Shown in pieces: positions 6,587-13,466 of a stretch of DNA of 29,290 bases. The notes below the pieces were generated by a model. That model searched no databases and was not told where the DNA came from. It saw nothing but the letters and a program-made list of their open reading frames with translations. Where the stretch lies: positions 1-29,290 of the forward strand of contig CAVGAH010000012.1 of NCBI GenBank assembly GCA_963627215.1. The letters run 5' to 3'. This DNA is from CAKQOE01 sp963627215 (GTDB lineage: Bacteria > Bacillota > Clostridia > Peptostreptococcales > Anaerovoracaceae). The position numbers and the translations under genes were made by a program. Within the stretch, counting starts at the first letter, position 1. Each line of letters starts with the position of its first letter.

Positions 6587-8179
6587 TTACTTTCCGAGAT
6601 TTGGACCTGCGTTAGCGATGTTCTCAGGCATATCAGGATATTTTGCGCTGAAATTGTCATGGAACATCTTAGCAAGCTTCAGAGCTGTTTCATCGTAAGC
6701 AGCCTTGTCTTCCCAGGTGTCACGAGGGTTCATGATCTCTTCAGGAACTCCCGGGCATGACTGAGGGACATCAAGGTTGAATGCTTCGTTATACTTGTAC
6801 TCTGCCTTTTCGAGCTCGCCGTTAAGAGCTGCTGTTACCATAGCTCTTGTATATCTGAGCTTTATTCTGCTGCCTGTGCCGTAAGAACCGCCTGACCAGC
6901 CTGTATTTACCAGGTATACCTTAGTATTGTACTTATCAAGTCTTTCACCGAGCATATTTGCATAAACACTCGGATCCATAGGCATGAACGGCTCGCCGAA
7001 TAAAGTAGAGAATGTAGGCTGAGGTTCCTTTACACCGCGCTCTGTACCTGCAAGCTTTGAAGTAAAGCCTGTAACGAAATGGTACATTGCAGCTTCTCTG
7101 CTGAGTCTTGAGATCGGAGGAAGTACTCCGAAAGCGTCAGCAGTAAGGAATATTACTACCTTAGGGATGCCGCCTACGCCCGGAACTGCTGCGTTGCTGA
7201 TGTAGTCAACAGGGTAGCCTACTCTTGTGTTTTCTGTGAGACTTGCGTCAAAGAAATCAAGCTCTCTTGTTTCCGGATCCATTACAACGTTCTCAACGAG
7301 AGCGCCGAACTTAACTGCGCCGTGGATCTCAGGCTCAGCCTCCGGATCGAGATTTATGCACTTCGCATAGCATCCGCCTTCAAAATTGAATATGCCGTCT
7401 GCAGACCAGCCGTGTTCATCGTCGCCGATGAGCTTTCTGAGCGGGTCAGCTGAAAGAGTAGTCTTTCCTGTACCTGAAAGTCCGAAGAATACAGCTGATT
7501 CTCCTGTCTCAGGATCCATATTTGCTGAGCAGTGCATCGGAAGTACGTCGTTTTCCTTAGGAAGCACAAAATTCATAGTGGAAAATACACTCTTCTTTAT
7601 CTCACCTGCGTAGCCTGAGCCTACAATAACGATGTAATGAGCTTCATAGTCTATCATGATAGCTGCTTCGGAATTTACTCCATCGACTTCAGGGTCGCAC
7701 TTAAAGCCCGGCGCACAGAGTATCGTATAATCTGGCTCGCCGTAATTTTCCAGTTCTTCTTCTGTTGGTCTTATAAGAAGCTGGTGAATGAAGAGATTCT
7801 GAGATGCAAGTTCGTTTATCACTCTGAATTTACGTGTATACTTCGGATCTGCACCTGCCATACCGTCAAATACAAAAATTTCTTTTCCTTCAAGATAAGC
7901 AAGAGCTTTATTCTTGATAGAATCAAACTTTTCTCTGCTGATCGGACGGTTTACCTTGCCCCACGCTATATCATCATGGATAGCCGGTGTGTCAACGATA
8001 AACTTGTCGTCAGGGCTCCTTCCTGTATACTTGCCTGTTGTTACGACAAGCGCGCCTGTCTTGCAGAGCTTTCCTTCTTCTCTGCGCAGAGCAGCTTCAG
8101 TCAGCTGAGCCGGATCGAAATTTCTGTAAACTTCGCCTGGATTATTGATTCCAAGCTGCTTGGTACCTAATGATTCCAC
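6587..8179 (-). CDS. pckA: ATP-dependent phosphoenolpyruvate carboxykinase
   Basis: Converts oxaloacetate and ATP to PEP, CO2 and ADP; in some anaerobes it runs the other way to fix CO2. The product is 530 residues, close to the 540 of E. coli PckA. Visible motifs: substrate-site RSPDDKF (54-60), phosphate-binding loop GLSGTGKT (233-240), the metal-binding GDDEHGWSADG (252-262) and the following NFEGGCYAK. An in-frame ATG at 8221 would add 14 residues. I chose GTG at 8179 because AGGAGAAGG sits directly upstream of it and the added residues look unlike the family. It is the first gene of the pckA, unknown, cstA operon. Confidence 0.95.
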   Translation of the reverse strand: MESLGTKQLGINNPGEVYRNFDPAQLTEAALRREEGKLCKTGALVVTTGKYTGRSPDDKFIVDTPAIHDDIAWGKVNRPISREKFDSIKNKALAYLEGKEIFVFDGMAGADPKYTRKFRVINELASQNLFIHQLLIRPTEEELENYGEPDYTILCAPGFKCDPEVDGVNSEAAIMIDYEAHYIVIVGSGYAGEIKKSVFSTMNFVLPKENDVLPMHCSANMDPETGESAVFFGLSGTGKTTLSADPLRKLIGDDEHGWSADGIFNFEGGCYAKCINLDPEAEPEIHGAVKFGALVENVVMDPETRELDFFDASLTENTRVGYPVDYISNAAVPGVGGIPKVVIFLTADAFGVLPPISRLSREAAMYHFVTGFTSKLAGTERGVKEPQPTFSTLFGEPFMPMDPSVYANMLGERLDKYNTKVYLVNTGWSGGSYGTGSRIKLRYTRAMVTAALNGELEKAEYKYNEAFNLDVPQSCPGVPEEIMNPRDTWEDKAAYDETALKLAKMFHDNFSAKYPDMPENIANAGPNLGK

Positions 8180-8518
8180 TTTCCTTCTCCTAGATTGATC
8201 ATTTTTACATATACGTTTCACTACAGCAGCAATGTATATATAAACGCTTTAAATGCAATATGCATCTATCATTATTTCAAATTCCTGAATATTTTAAGTT
8301 GACTAGACATACATTTAACACAAAGCATTATTAAACATTTATTCACCGCAAACTGTACCCATTAATGATATACCAATATGAAATGTTTTGAAATAAAAAC
8401 GTTAAGAAAAATTGCAATTCAAGAAAAATTCATGTAAATTTAGTTATATTCAGAAAATAATACGGCATTTTATTTGCTATTTGAGCAACGCAATGATGCT
8501 GACAACACACTGTTACTT
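8180..8518. promoter_or_regulatory. AT-rich upstream region of pckA
   Basis: About 340 bases without a credible gene. I find no convincing consensus promoter for pckA. Possible sites: an inverted repeat ATGCA-ATA-TGCAT (8253-8265), a TTAAAGCGTTTATA stretch on the minus strand that partly fits a CcpA cre site, and two direct AAGAAAAATT copies (8404-8413 and 8421-8430). Catabolite control would make biological sense for pckA but is not shown by these matches. Confidence 0.3.
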
Positions 8519-8550
8519 AAAAAAGCAGACCCGCCTTTCGGCCGGTCTGC
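8519..8550 (-). terminator. Terminator of the HypE/PurM-like gene
   Basis: GCAGACC (8525-8531) pairs with GGTCTGC (8544-8550), and GCC with GGC inside, around a TTTC loop. On the minus strand six T follow the stem. Confidence 0.85.
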
Positions 8551-8578
8551 CAAAATTACCAATAAACCCACATAAATA

Positions 8579-9547
8579 TTACTTACGATGAATAACCTTA
8601 AAAAGCTCATCAGCTGCAGGCGGTGCAATATCCATGCCTTCCCCTGCGACTACGGCCCTGCCTATGCAGGCAGCGCCTACGCCGGCCTCCGCCAGAGCCT
8701 CCATAAGAGCATCATACTTATCAGGCCTGACAGCCATCATCATAGAGCCGCTTGAAATAAGCCTGTACGGATTAATTCCATAATGCCTGCAGACCTTCGA
8801 CGTAACATCATAAATCGGTATCTTTGAAATATCTATATCTGCACCTACGCCGGATATACGACAGAGCTCCCATACTGCACCGAGCACACCGCCTTCTGTT
8901 ATATCATGCATCGGCCCTACTCCGAGTTTTCCTGCTATGATACCCTCCTTTACTACACTTGTATGCTCAAGCAGGTTAATTGCAAATGCGATTTCATTAT
9001 CAGTAAGCACATCGCTAAGCTCATTACCATAGTCAGCAACGATTATCCCCGTTCCTTCTATACCTGCTGCCTTTGTCATAACAAAATAATCTCCCGGCTC
9101 TATATTTCTGTCAACAGCTTCTGAAGCCACCTGACGACCCAGTGCCGTCGCTGATATGACCGGGACGGTCACTACTGGTGTTATTTCAGTATGACCACCA
9201 AGTATTTCTATATTAAGCTTTGCAGCCTCATCAGCCGCATCTGCCATTATTTGTGACATCTGTTCCTCTGTAACAGACGGGGGCAGCAATACTGTCAATA
9301 ATATGCCGAGCGGCTCGACTCCGTTTGATGCTATGTCATTACATGAAACATTTACTGCCAGTCTGCCTATATCACTTACAGCTCCAGTTATAGGATCTGT
9401 TGAGATCACACAATTATACTCACCAAAATCTATTACAGCACAGTCCTCGCCTACAGCAGCGCTTTTTTTTACTTCAGGACGGCGGCATTTTATCTTGTTT
9501 ATTATCAGACGCTCCAGCGTTCCATTATCCAATTTTCCTACTCTCAT
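8579..9547 (-). CDS. AIR synthase-related (PurM/HypE-like) protein
   Basis: A 322-residue member of the PurM/HypE/ThiL/SelD ATP-binding superfamily. The N-terminal domain carries GEDCAVIDFG (33-42), the STDPITGA strand (49-56), VSCNDIASNG (68-77) and GGHTEIT (117-123). The C-terminal half has the HDITEGGV-type motif and the SSGSMM turn near residue 265. The family binds ATP and activates a carboxamide, formyl or similar group, but this subgroup has no established reaction known to me. No hydrogenase-maturation neighbours (hypABCDF) are in the window, so I do not call it hypE. The ribosome site before the ATG at 9547 is weak. Confidence 0.8.
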   Translation of the reverse strand: MRVGKLDNGTLERLIINKIKCRRPEVKKSAAVGEDCAVIDFGEYNCVISTDPITGAVSDIGRLAVNVSCNDIASNGVEPLGILLTVLLPPSVTEEQMSQIMADAADEAAKLNIEILGGHTEITPVVTVPVISATALGRQVASEAVDRNIEPGDYFVMTKAAGIEGTGIIVADYGNELSDVLTDNEIAFAINLLEHTSVVKEGIIAGKLGVGPMHDITEGGVLGAVWELCRISGVGADIDISKIPIYDVTSKVCRHYGINPYRLISSGSMMMAVRPDKYDALMEALAEAGVGAACIGRAVVAGEGMDIAPPAADELFKVIHRK

Positions 9548-9575
9548 AACATTTCACTTTTCTCTTTTTTATCAT

Positions 9576-9603
9576 GAAAAAACGGGAGAATCACTTCTCC
9601 CGT
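9576..9603 (-). terminator. Terminator of the lipoprotein gene
   Basis: Perfect 9-bp stem ACGGGAGAA (9582-9590) / TTCTCCCGT (9595-9603), followed by six T on the minus strand. In the minus-strand transcript the loop is GTGA, a stable GNRA tetraloop. Confidence 0.85.
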
Positions 9604-9616
9604 CATTTCGCATCAC

Positions 9617-9637
9617 GTAGAATGATTTTCATTCTAC
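9617..9637. repeat. Second perfect inverted repeat between lipoprotein and PurM-like genes
   Basis: GTAGAATGA / TCATTCTAC, a 9-bp perfect inverted repeat around TTT, directly before the terminator in minus-strand order. No T-tract of its own. It has a loose resemblance to a Fur-family box (AATGAT..TCATT). It could be an operator for the 8579-9547 gene or a 3' stabilising hairpin. Confidence 0.4.
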
Positions 9638-9705
9638 CGCACCGTGCTTAATATTTCAAGAACAATTAAACGTATCGTCTAATTGCAATTTTCATTTCTA
9701 TCTGC

Positions 9706-10416
9706 TTATGGCACCCAGATACGATTTACCTCAACTACCTGACCATTTTCTATAGTCACGCTTGTGCTGCCGCAAGTCCACGCATCGGCACTATTTTCCT
9801 GCATATAGCTTGCGAAATCGCTGCCCTCAACTACTGTAGGTTCTGCAGAAGGATCATCACCCAGTGCATCAGATACCTTTACTGCAGCTGATACAGTCAG
9901 ATCAGTTTCACCCATTGAGTAGTAAAGTGGATAGTTATCCATAGTCACTGTACGATAGCCATTGCCATTTTCACTTTCCAGTGATATGAAATCATATCCG
10001 CCCTCTTCTGTTCCGCCGTTTACAGATATAAGGCCGGAATCATTTTTAGTTACAGAATCAATCTTTACTTCCTGACCTGCTACCTGAATCGTATCGCCTT
10101 CCTTCATGGTATTCATGTCTACTATGTCATAAATATCATAAGCCTCGATTGCAGCATGGATCTTATATGTTCCGTCCTCCTGCTCAGCAAGTGTTGAAAC
10201 ATCAAGATCAACGTTGTATATACCATCCGGCATGTTCTCAGATACAGTATATCCCAGTTCAGCAGGCTTTATAACACCGCTTTCAGCCTCAGCTGAAACA
10301 CTCTGCTCTGTACTTCCTGCATCGTTTGTCTGAGTCTCACCGCAGCCAGCAAACGCAAATGTTACAAGCGTAAGTGCAAGAGCTGCTGATCCGACTCTTT
10401 TAATACATTTTTTCAT
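9706..10416 (-). CDS. Secreted lipoprotein of unknown function
   Basis: A 236-residue protein with a clear lipoprotein signal peptide: basic start, hydrophobic core, lipobox FAGC with Cys25. An acidic, Ser/Ala-rich linker to about residue 48 follows, then a compact, acidic, beta-rich body with many Gly, Asp and Thr. The pattern DGIYNVDLDVSTL near residue 65 and repeated short Thr/Val strands suggest a beta-sandwich or NEAT-like fold only in a general way. I do not recognise the family. The ATG at 10416 follows AAGGGGG by about ten bases. It has its own promoter and terminator, so it is monocistronic. Confidence 0.75.
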   Translation of the reverse strand: MKKCIKRVGSAALALTLVTFAFAGCGETQTNDAGSTEQSVSAEAESGVIKPAELGYTVSENMPDGIYNVDLDVSTLAEQEDGTYKIHAAIEAYDIYDIVDMNTMKEGDTIQVAGQEVKIDSVTKNDSGLISVNGGTEEGGYDFISLESENGNGYRTVTMDNYPLYYSMGETDLTVSAAVKVSDALGDDPSAEPTVVEGSDFASYMQENSADAWTCGSTSVTIENGQVVEVNRIWVP

Positions 10417-10459
10417 GGAAAAACGCCCCCTTCTTTAGTTTGAATTGCTTACTGCCGTG

Positions 10460-10489
10460 ATTATACCACACACATTTGAGTAATACCAA
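10460..10489 (-). promoter_or_regulatory. Promoter of the unknown lipoprotein gene
   Basis: On the minus strand: -35 TTGGTA (10484-10489), 18-base spacer, perfect -10 TATAAT (10460-10465). The leader is about 37 nt. In the rest of the 10466-10649 gap I see no clear T-tract terminator for the ATPase gene. Confidence 0.6.
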
Positions 10490-10649
10490 TCAATTTTTTC
10501 TTGGCTTAAATGTAATTTTACGTGAAATCATATTGTATTGTAAATCAAACATTCACTTTACCATTTATGACTGCAGCTTTGTGAACTGCCAATTGTCTAA
10601 AGCCAATGGACTTCCTGCTTTGCCAACATCTTCAACTGCAGGCTGTACA

Positions 10650-11390
10650 TTACTTATTCATAAAACGTGTGAGGAATTCTTTTGTTCTCAAATTTGACGG
10701 ATTATTAAATATGACATCAGGTGTATCCATCTCTGCTATCACACCCTGATCCATAAAGGCCACATTCGTTGAAACATCACGTGCAAATGCCATTTCATGC
10801 GTAACGATTATCATAGTCAGTCCATCCTTGGCAAGACTGCGCATTACATCGAGCACTTCACCTACCATCTCGGGGTCAAGAGCCGACGTCGGCTCGTCAA
10901 ACAGCAGCACTTCGGGCTCCATTGCCAGGGCACGCGCTATAGCTACACGCTGCTTCTGACCGCCCGAGAGCTGTGCAGGTCTGGCATTTATATATGGCAG
11001 CATTCCTACCTTCTCAAGATAACGAGTTGCTATTTCCTTTGCATATGCATCGCCCTTTTTCAGAACCTTTCGTACACCTACAGTACAATTCTGAAGAACT
11101 GTCATATTGTTGAACAGATTAAAGCTCTGGAATACCATTCCTACTTTAGCGCGGTAGTCTGTCACTTTATTTGTCTTGTCAAGTATATCCTTATCATGGA
11201 AATATATATTTCCTGCAGTCGGTATCTCAAGTACGTTTATGCAGCGCAGGAGCGTTGATTTTCCTGAGCCTGATGAACCTATGATGCACGTAACGTCACC
11301 CTTGTTTACGTCAAAATTTATATCCTTAAGTACCTTATGCTTTCCGAAGCTCTTTTCGAGATGAGAAACACGGATGATAGCGTCTGACAT
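10650..11390 (-). CDS. Amino-acid ABC transporter ATPase 2 (GlnQ-type)
   Basis: The energising subunit of the second importer, 246 residues. Walker A GSSGSGKST (38-46), Q-loop Gln88, signature LSGGQKQRV (141-149), Walker B LFDEPTSALDP from residue 163 and switch His198 are all present. An in-frame ATG nine bases upstream (11399) overlaps the permease. I chose ATG 11390 because the AAGGAGG ribosome site abuts the first ATG but is nine bases from the second, which also follows directly on the permease stop. It is the last gene of its operon. Confidence 0.9.
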   Translation of the reverse strand: MSDAIIRVSHLEKSFGKHKVLKDINFDVNKGDVTCIIGSSGSGKSTLLRCINVLEIPTAGNIYFHDKDILDKTNKVTDYRAKVGMVFQSFNLFNNMTVLQNCTVGVRKVLKKGDAYAKEIATRYLEKVGMLPYINARPAQLSGGQKQRVAIARALAMEPEVLLFDEPTSALDPEMVGEVLDVMRSLAKDGLTMIIVTHEMAFARDVSTNVAFMDQGVIAEMDTPDVIFNNPSNLRTKEFLTRFMNK

Positions 11391-11391
11391 A

Positions 11392-12186
11392 TTACTCATC
11401 CTCCTTTTCCATATAAAGCGTCATGCCGCTCGTGTGAGCAAGCGTATCTGTAGTAGCGAGGTCGTAGCTGTCAGTGCCGTCCATGCGTTTCTCGACAAAA
11501 CGCAGTATGCGCGCGCTCGTAACAGTCATGATCAGATACATGAAGCATACTATAAAGTACGTTTCAAATGTCAGATAGTAAACGCCTGCAACGCCCTTTC
11601 CCACGAAGAACAGTTCAGTTACAGATATAACGCTTAATACCGATGTATCCTTTATATTGATTATCAGGTTGTTGCCGATCTGCGGCATGATGTTTCTTAT
11701 AGCCTGCGGCATTATTACGTGCCTCATAGTCTGTATATGAGTCATACCGATAGCCTTTGCGCCCTCAGTCTGACCCTTGTCTATGGACAGGATACCGCCT
11801 CTTACAGTTTCTGCCATATAAGCACCCGTGTTGATAGAAACGATAAAGAATGCGGCCTTCCACATTCCCATATCATAATTAGCATACTGGATCATGCCGT
11901 AGTAGATAAACATAGCCTGTACCATCATAGGCGTTCCGCGGAAGAACTCAATATAACAGAACAGAAGCTTTTTTACCACCCACATAAATCCTGTTTTTAC
12001 AGGATTTTCATTCATCGGCTTCGGAACAGTCATAACAGTTCCCACGAGCAGACCGATAACTACTCCGAAGAACGTACCGACGATAGCTATTGCAATAGTC
12101 CTTCCGGCGCCGGCCAGAAGTGAGCCCCAGTAATTCTGGAGTATAAAAAAGACCTTTCCGAAAAAGGATGCTGGTAAACCACCCAT
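11392..12186 (-). CDS. Amino-acid ABC transporter permease (single-permease system)
   Basis: A 264-residue HisM/GlnP-type permease, likely a homodimer because it is the only permease of this operon. The N-terminal segments are followed by a charged insert (KPMNENPVKTG) near residues 56-66. The core has RGTPMMVQ, the coupling loop ETVRGGILSIDKGQTEGAKAIGM, and PQAIRNIMP. The hydrophilic C-terminal 35 residues are longer than usual. A GAAGGGAG ribosome site precedes the ATG at 12186. It stops just before the ATPase start and is separated from the receptor gene by an attenuator-like hairpin at 12222-12306. Confidence 0.9.
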   Translation of the reverse strand: MGGLPASFFGKVFFILQNYWGSLLAGAGRTIAIAIVGTFFGVVIGLLVGTVMTVPKPMNENPVKTGFMWVVKKLLFCYIEFFRGTPMMVQAMFIYYGMIQYANYDMGMWKAAFFIVSINTGAYMAETVRGGILSIDKGQTEGAKAIGMTHIQTMRHVIMPQAIRNIMPQIGNNLIINIKDTSVLSVISVTELFFVGKGVAGVYYLTFETYFIVCFMYLIMTVTSARILRFVEKRMDGTDSYDLATTDTLAHTSGMTLYMEKEDE

Positions 12187-12221
12187 TTTTTTCTCCCTTC
12201 AAAATTAATAATAGAATACAG

Positions 12222-12306
12222 AAAAACAGGAAACTCCGTCAGCAGGGCGCCCGATGGGCACCCTGAAGCCTGTATCACGACCATCCAACGTAAGTTCCCT
12301 GTTTTT
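12222..12306 (-). terminator. Intercistronic attenuator between receptor 2 and its permease
   Basis: In the minus-strand RNA the 14-base arms at 12306-12293 and 12235-12222 pair with a single A-C mismatch, and the 3' arm ends in TTTTT. A second hairpin inside the loop pairs CAGGG-c-GCCC with GGGC-a-CCCTG (12243-12265). A smaller TGCCG-GTGA-CGGCA hairpin (12332-12345) comes first. Such an element would let most transcripts stop after the receptor gene, giving receptor in excess over permease and ATPase. Confidence 0.6.
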
Positions 12307-12365
12307 AATATGTTTTTGTTTTCGTTCATTATGCCGTCACCGGCAGCTGTTACTTATTAATTTAA

Positions 12366-13256
12366 TTAGTTAGATAATGGCTGTACAGCGATAGCGTCGT
12401 TCATCATCTTGTCGAAATCGTCTGTTGTAAGAGTAGCGAGAACGCTGTTGATCTGATCTACGAGTTCTGTGTTGCCCTTCTTTACAGAGATACCGATATT
12501 AACCTCTTCATCTGAAACTTCAAATGCCTGTCCGTCATCGAATACGATCTGAAGGTCAGGATAAGCTACGCATGCAGCCATAGCTGTAGGCATGTCTGTG
12601 CAGATGAAATCTACCTTTCCTGATTCAAGAGAAAGAAGCATGTTCGGAACTGTTTCCTGAGCAGGAAGCTTGTTTACGTTAGGAATCTGGTCAAGTACTG
12701 TGTACCAGATAGTATTGATCTGTGATGTACAAGTAACGCCGTCGAGATCGGCAAGTGAAGTTGCCGCAGCAGCGTCGCTGCCTTTCTTTGCGAGACCTAC
12801 AACTGAAGCATAGTAATAAGGCTCTGTGAAGTCTACAGACTGAAGTCTCTCAGATGTGATAGACTGACCTGCGATAACGCAGTCGATCTTGCCTGACTGA
12901 AGAGCTACAGGGAGTGAATCCCAGTCTATTCTGTTTATCTGTACTTCATAGCCGAGCTTTTCACCGATGAGCTTAGCCATCATTACGTCATATCCGTAAG
13001 CGTAATCGCTTGTGTCAGCGATAGGGATAGCGCCGTTTGAATCGTCGTTCTGAGTCCAGTTATAAGGAGCGTAGCCGCATTCCATACCTACTCTGAGGAC
13101 CTTTGTGTTGAGTACTGAGTTAGCGTCAGCTGAAGCACCTGCGTTACCGCTGTCTGCTGCAGAGCCGCCTGAGTTGTTTGAGCCGCAGCCTGCAAGAGCA
13201 GCTACTGCCATGATGACTGTGAGTGCCACAGCCATGAATTTCTTTACATTTTTCAT
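12366..13256 (-). CDS. Amino-acid-binding lipoprotein (ABC receptor 2)
   Basis: A 296-residue family 3 solute-binding lipoprotein. The signal peptide ends at lipobox LAGC (Cys24), with a Ser/Gly/Ala-rich linker to about residue 45. The binding lobe begins LRVGMECGYAPYNWTQ and includes the ligand-contact region CVIAGQSITSERLQSVDFTEPYY. The ligand is not evident; lysine, arginine or other polar amino acids are possible. An in-frame ATG at 13325 would add 23 residues in front of a normal signal peptide and run through a leader hairpin. I therefore chose ATG 13256, with AGAGAGG eight bases upstream. It is the first gene of the receptor-permease-ATPase operon. Confidence 0.9.
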   Translation of the reverse strand: MKNVKKFMAVALTVIMAVAALAGCGSNNSGGSAADSGNAGASADANSVLNTKVLRVGMECGYAPYNWTQNDDSNGAIPIADTSDYAYGYDVMMAKLIGEKLGYEVQINRIDWDSLPVALQSGKIDCVIAGQSITSERLQSVDFTEPYYYASVVGLAKKGSDAAAATSLADLDGVTCTSQINTIWYTVLDQIPNVNKLPAQETVPNMLLSLESGKVDFICTDMPTAMAACVAYPDLQIVFDDGQAFEVSDEEVNIGISVKKGNTELVDQINSVLATLTTDDFDKMMNDAIAVQPLSN

Positions 13257-13307
13257 CTTTAAAACCTCTCTGAAAAATCTTTTGTTTCTGCTTATTTTTG
13301 TACGCCG

Positions 13308-13323
13308 GCAGCCGTGAGGCTGC
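13308..13323 (-). promoter_or_regulatory. Leader hairpin in front of receptor gene 2
   Basis: Read on the minus strand: GCAGCC-TCAC-GGCTGC, a perfect 6-bp stem with loop TCAC. The core CAGCC-TCAC-GGCTG matches the hairpin before receptor gene 1 (2965-2982), apart from one extra C-G pair there. It lies about 51 bases before the ATG. Confidence 0.5.
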
Positions 13324-13343
13324 ATAGCACTTTACCGATTAAT

Positions 13344-13429
13344 AACGTAGCGCCAGATGTCCCACGCCTCTATAGGCGGCGTGTCGCGCCGCACTGATCA
13401 AGCGAGCTTGTCAGTGCTCTGCTACGCTT
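13344..13429 (-). ncRNA. Candidate three-way-junction leader of the second importer operon
   Basis: Directly after the promoter, AA(G)CGTAGC (13429-13421) pairs with GCTACGTT (13351-13344) to close two hairpins. Hairpin A pairs GCACTGA with TCAGTGC and CAAGC with GCTTG (13391-13417). Hairpin B pairs CACGCC with GGCGTG (13363-13383). Being the first transcribed structure of an amino-acid transporter operon, it could be a ligand- or protein-binding leader. No anti-terminator arrangement is obvious and I match it to no known riboswitch. Confidence 0.4.
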
Positions 13430-13437
13430 TAAAATAG

Positions 13438-13466
13438 ATTATACTCGCATGAGTTGTTCCGGTCAA
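13438..13466 (-). promoter_or_regulatory. Promoter of the second amino-acid importer operon
   Basis: -35 TTGACC (13461-13466), 17-base spacer, perfect -10 TATAAT (13438-13443). The -35 abuts the stop codon of the upstream acyl-CoA-synthetase gene, and no terminator separates the two. The leader is about 175 nt. Confidence 0.8.

Noticed and set aside
7637..8170. Plus-strand open frame of 177 codons opposite pckA
   Set aside because: Antisense to a highly conserved enzyme and without ribosome site or recognisable sequence.
8180..8221. ATG start of pckA 14 codons upstream
   Set aside because: AGGAGAAGG lies inside this stretch and is spaced for the GTG at 8179.
13257..13325. Longer start for receptor 2
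   Set aside because: It would place 23 residues before a normal lipoprotein signal peptide and has no ribosome site.
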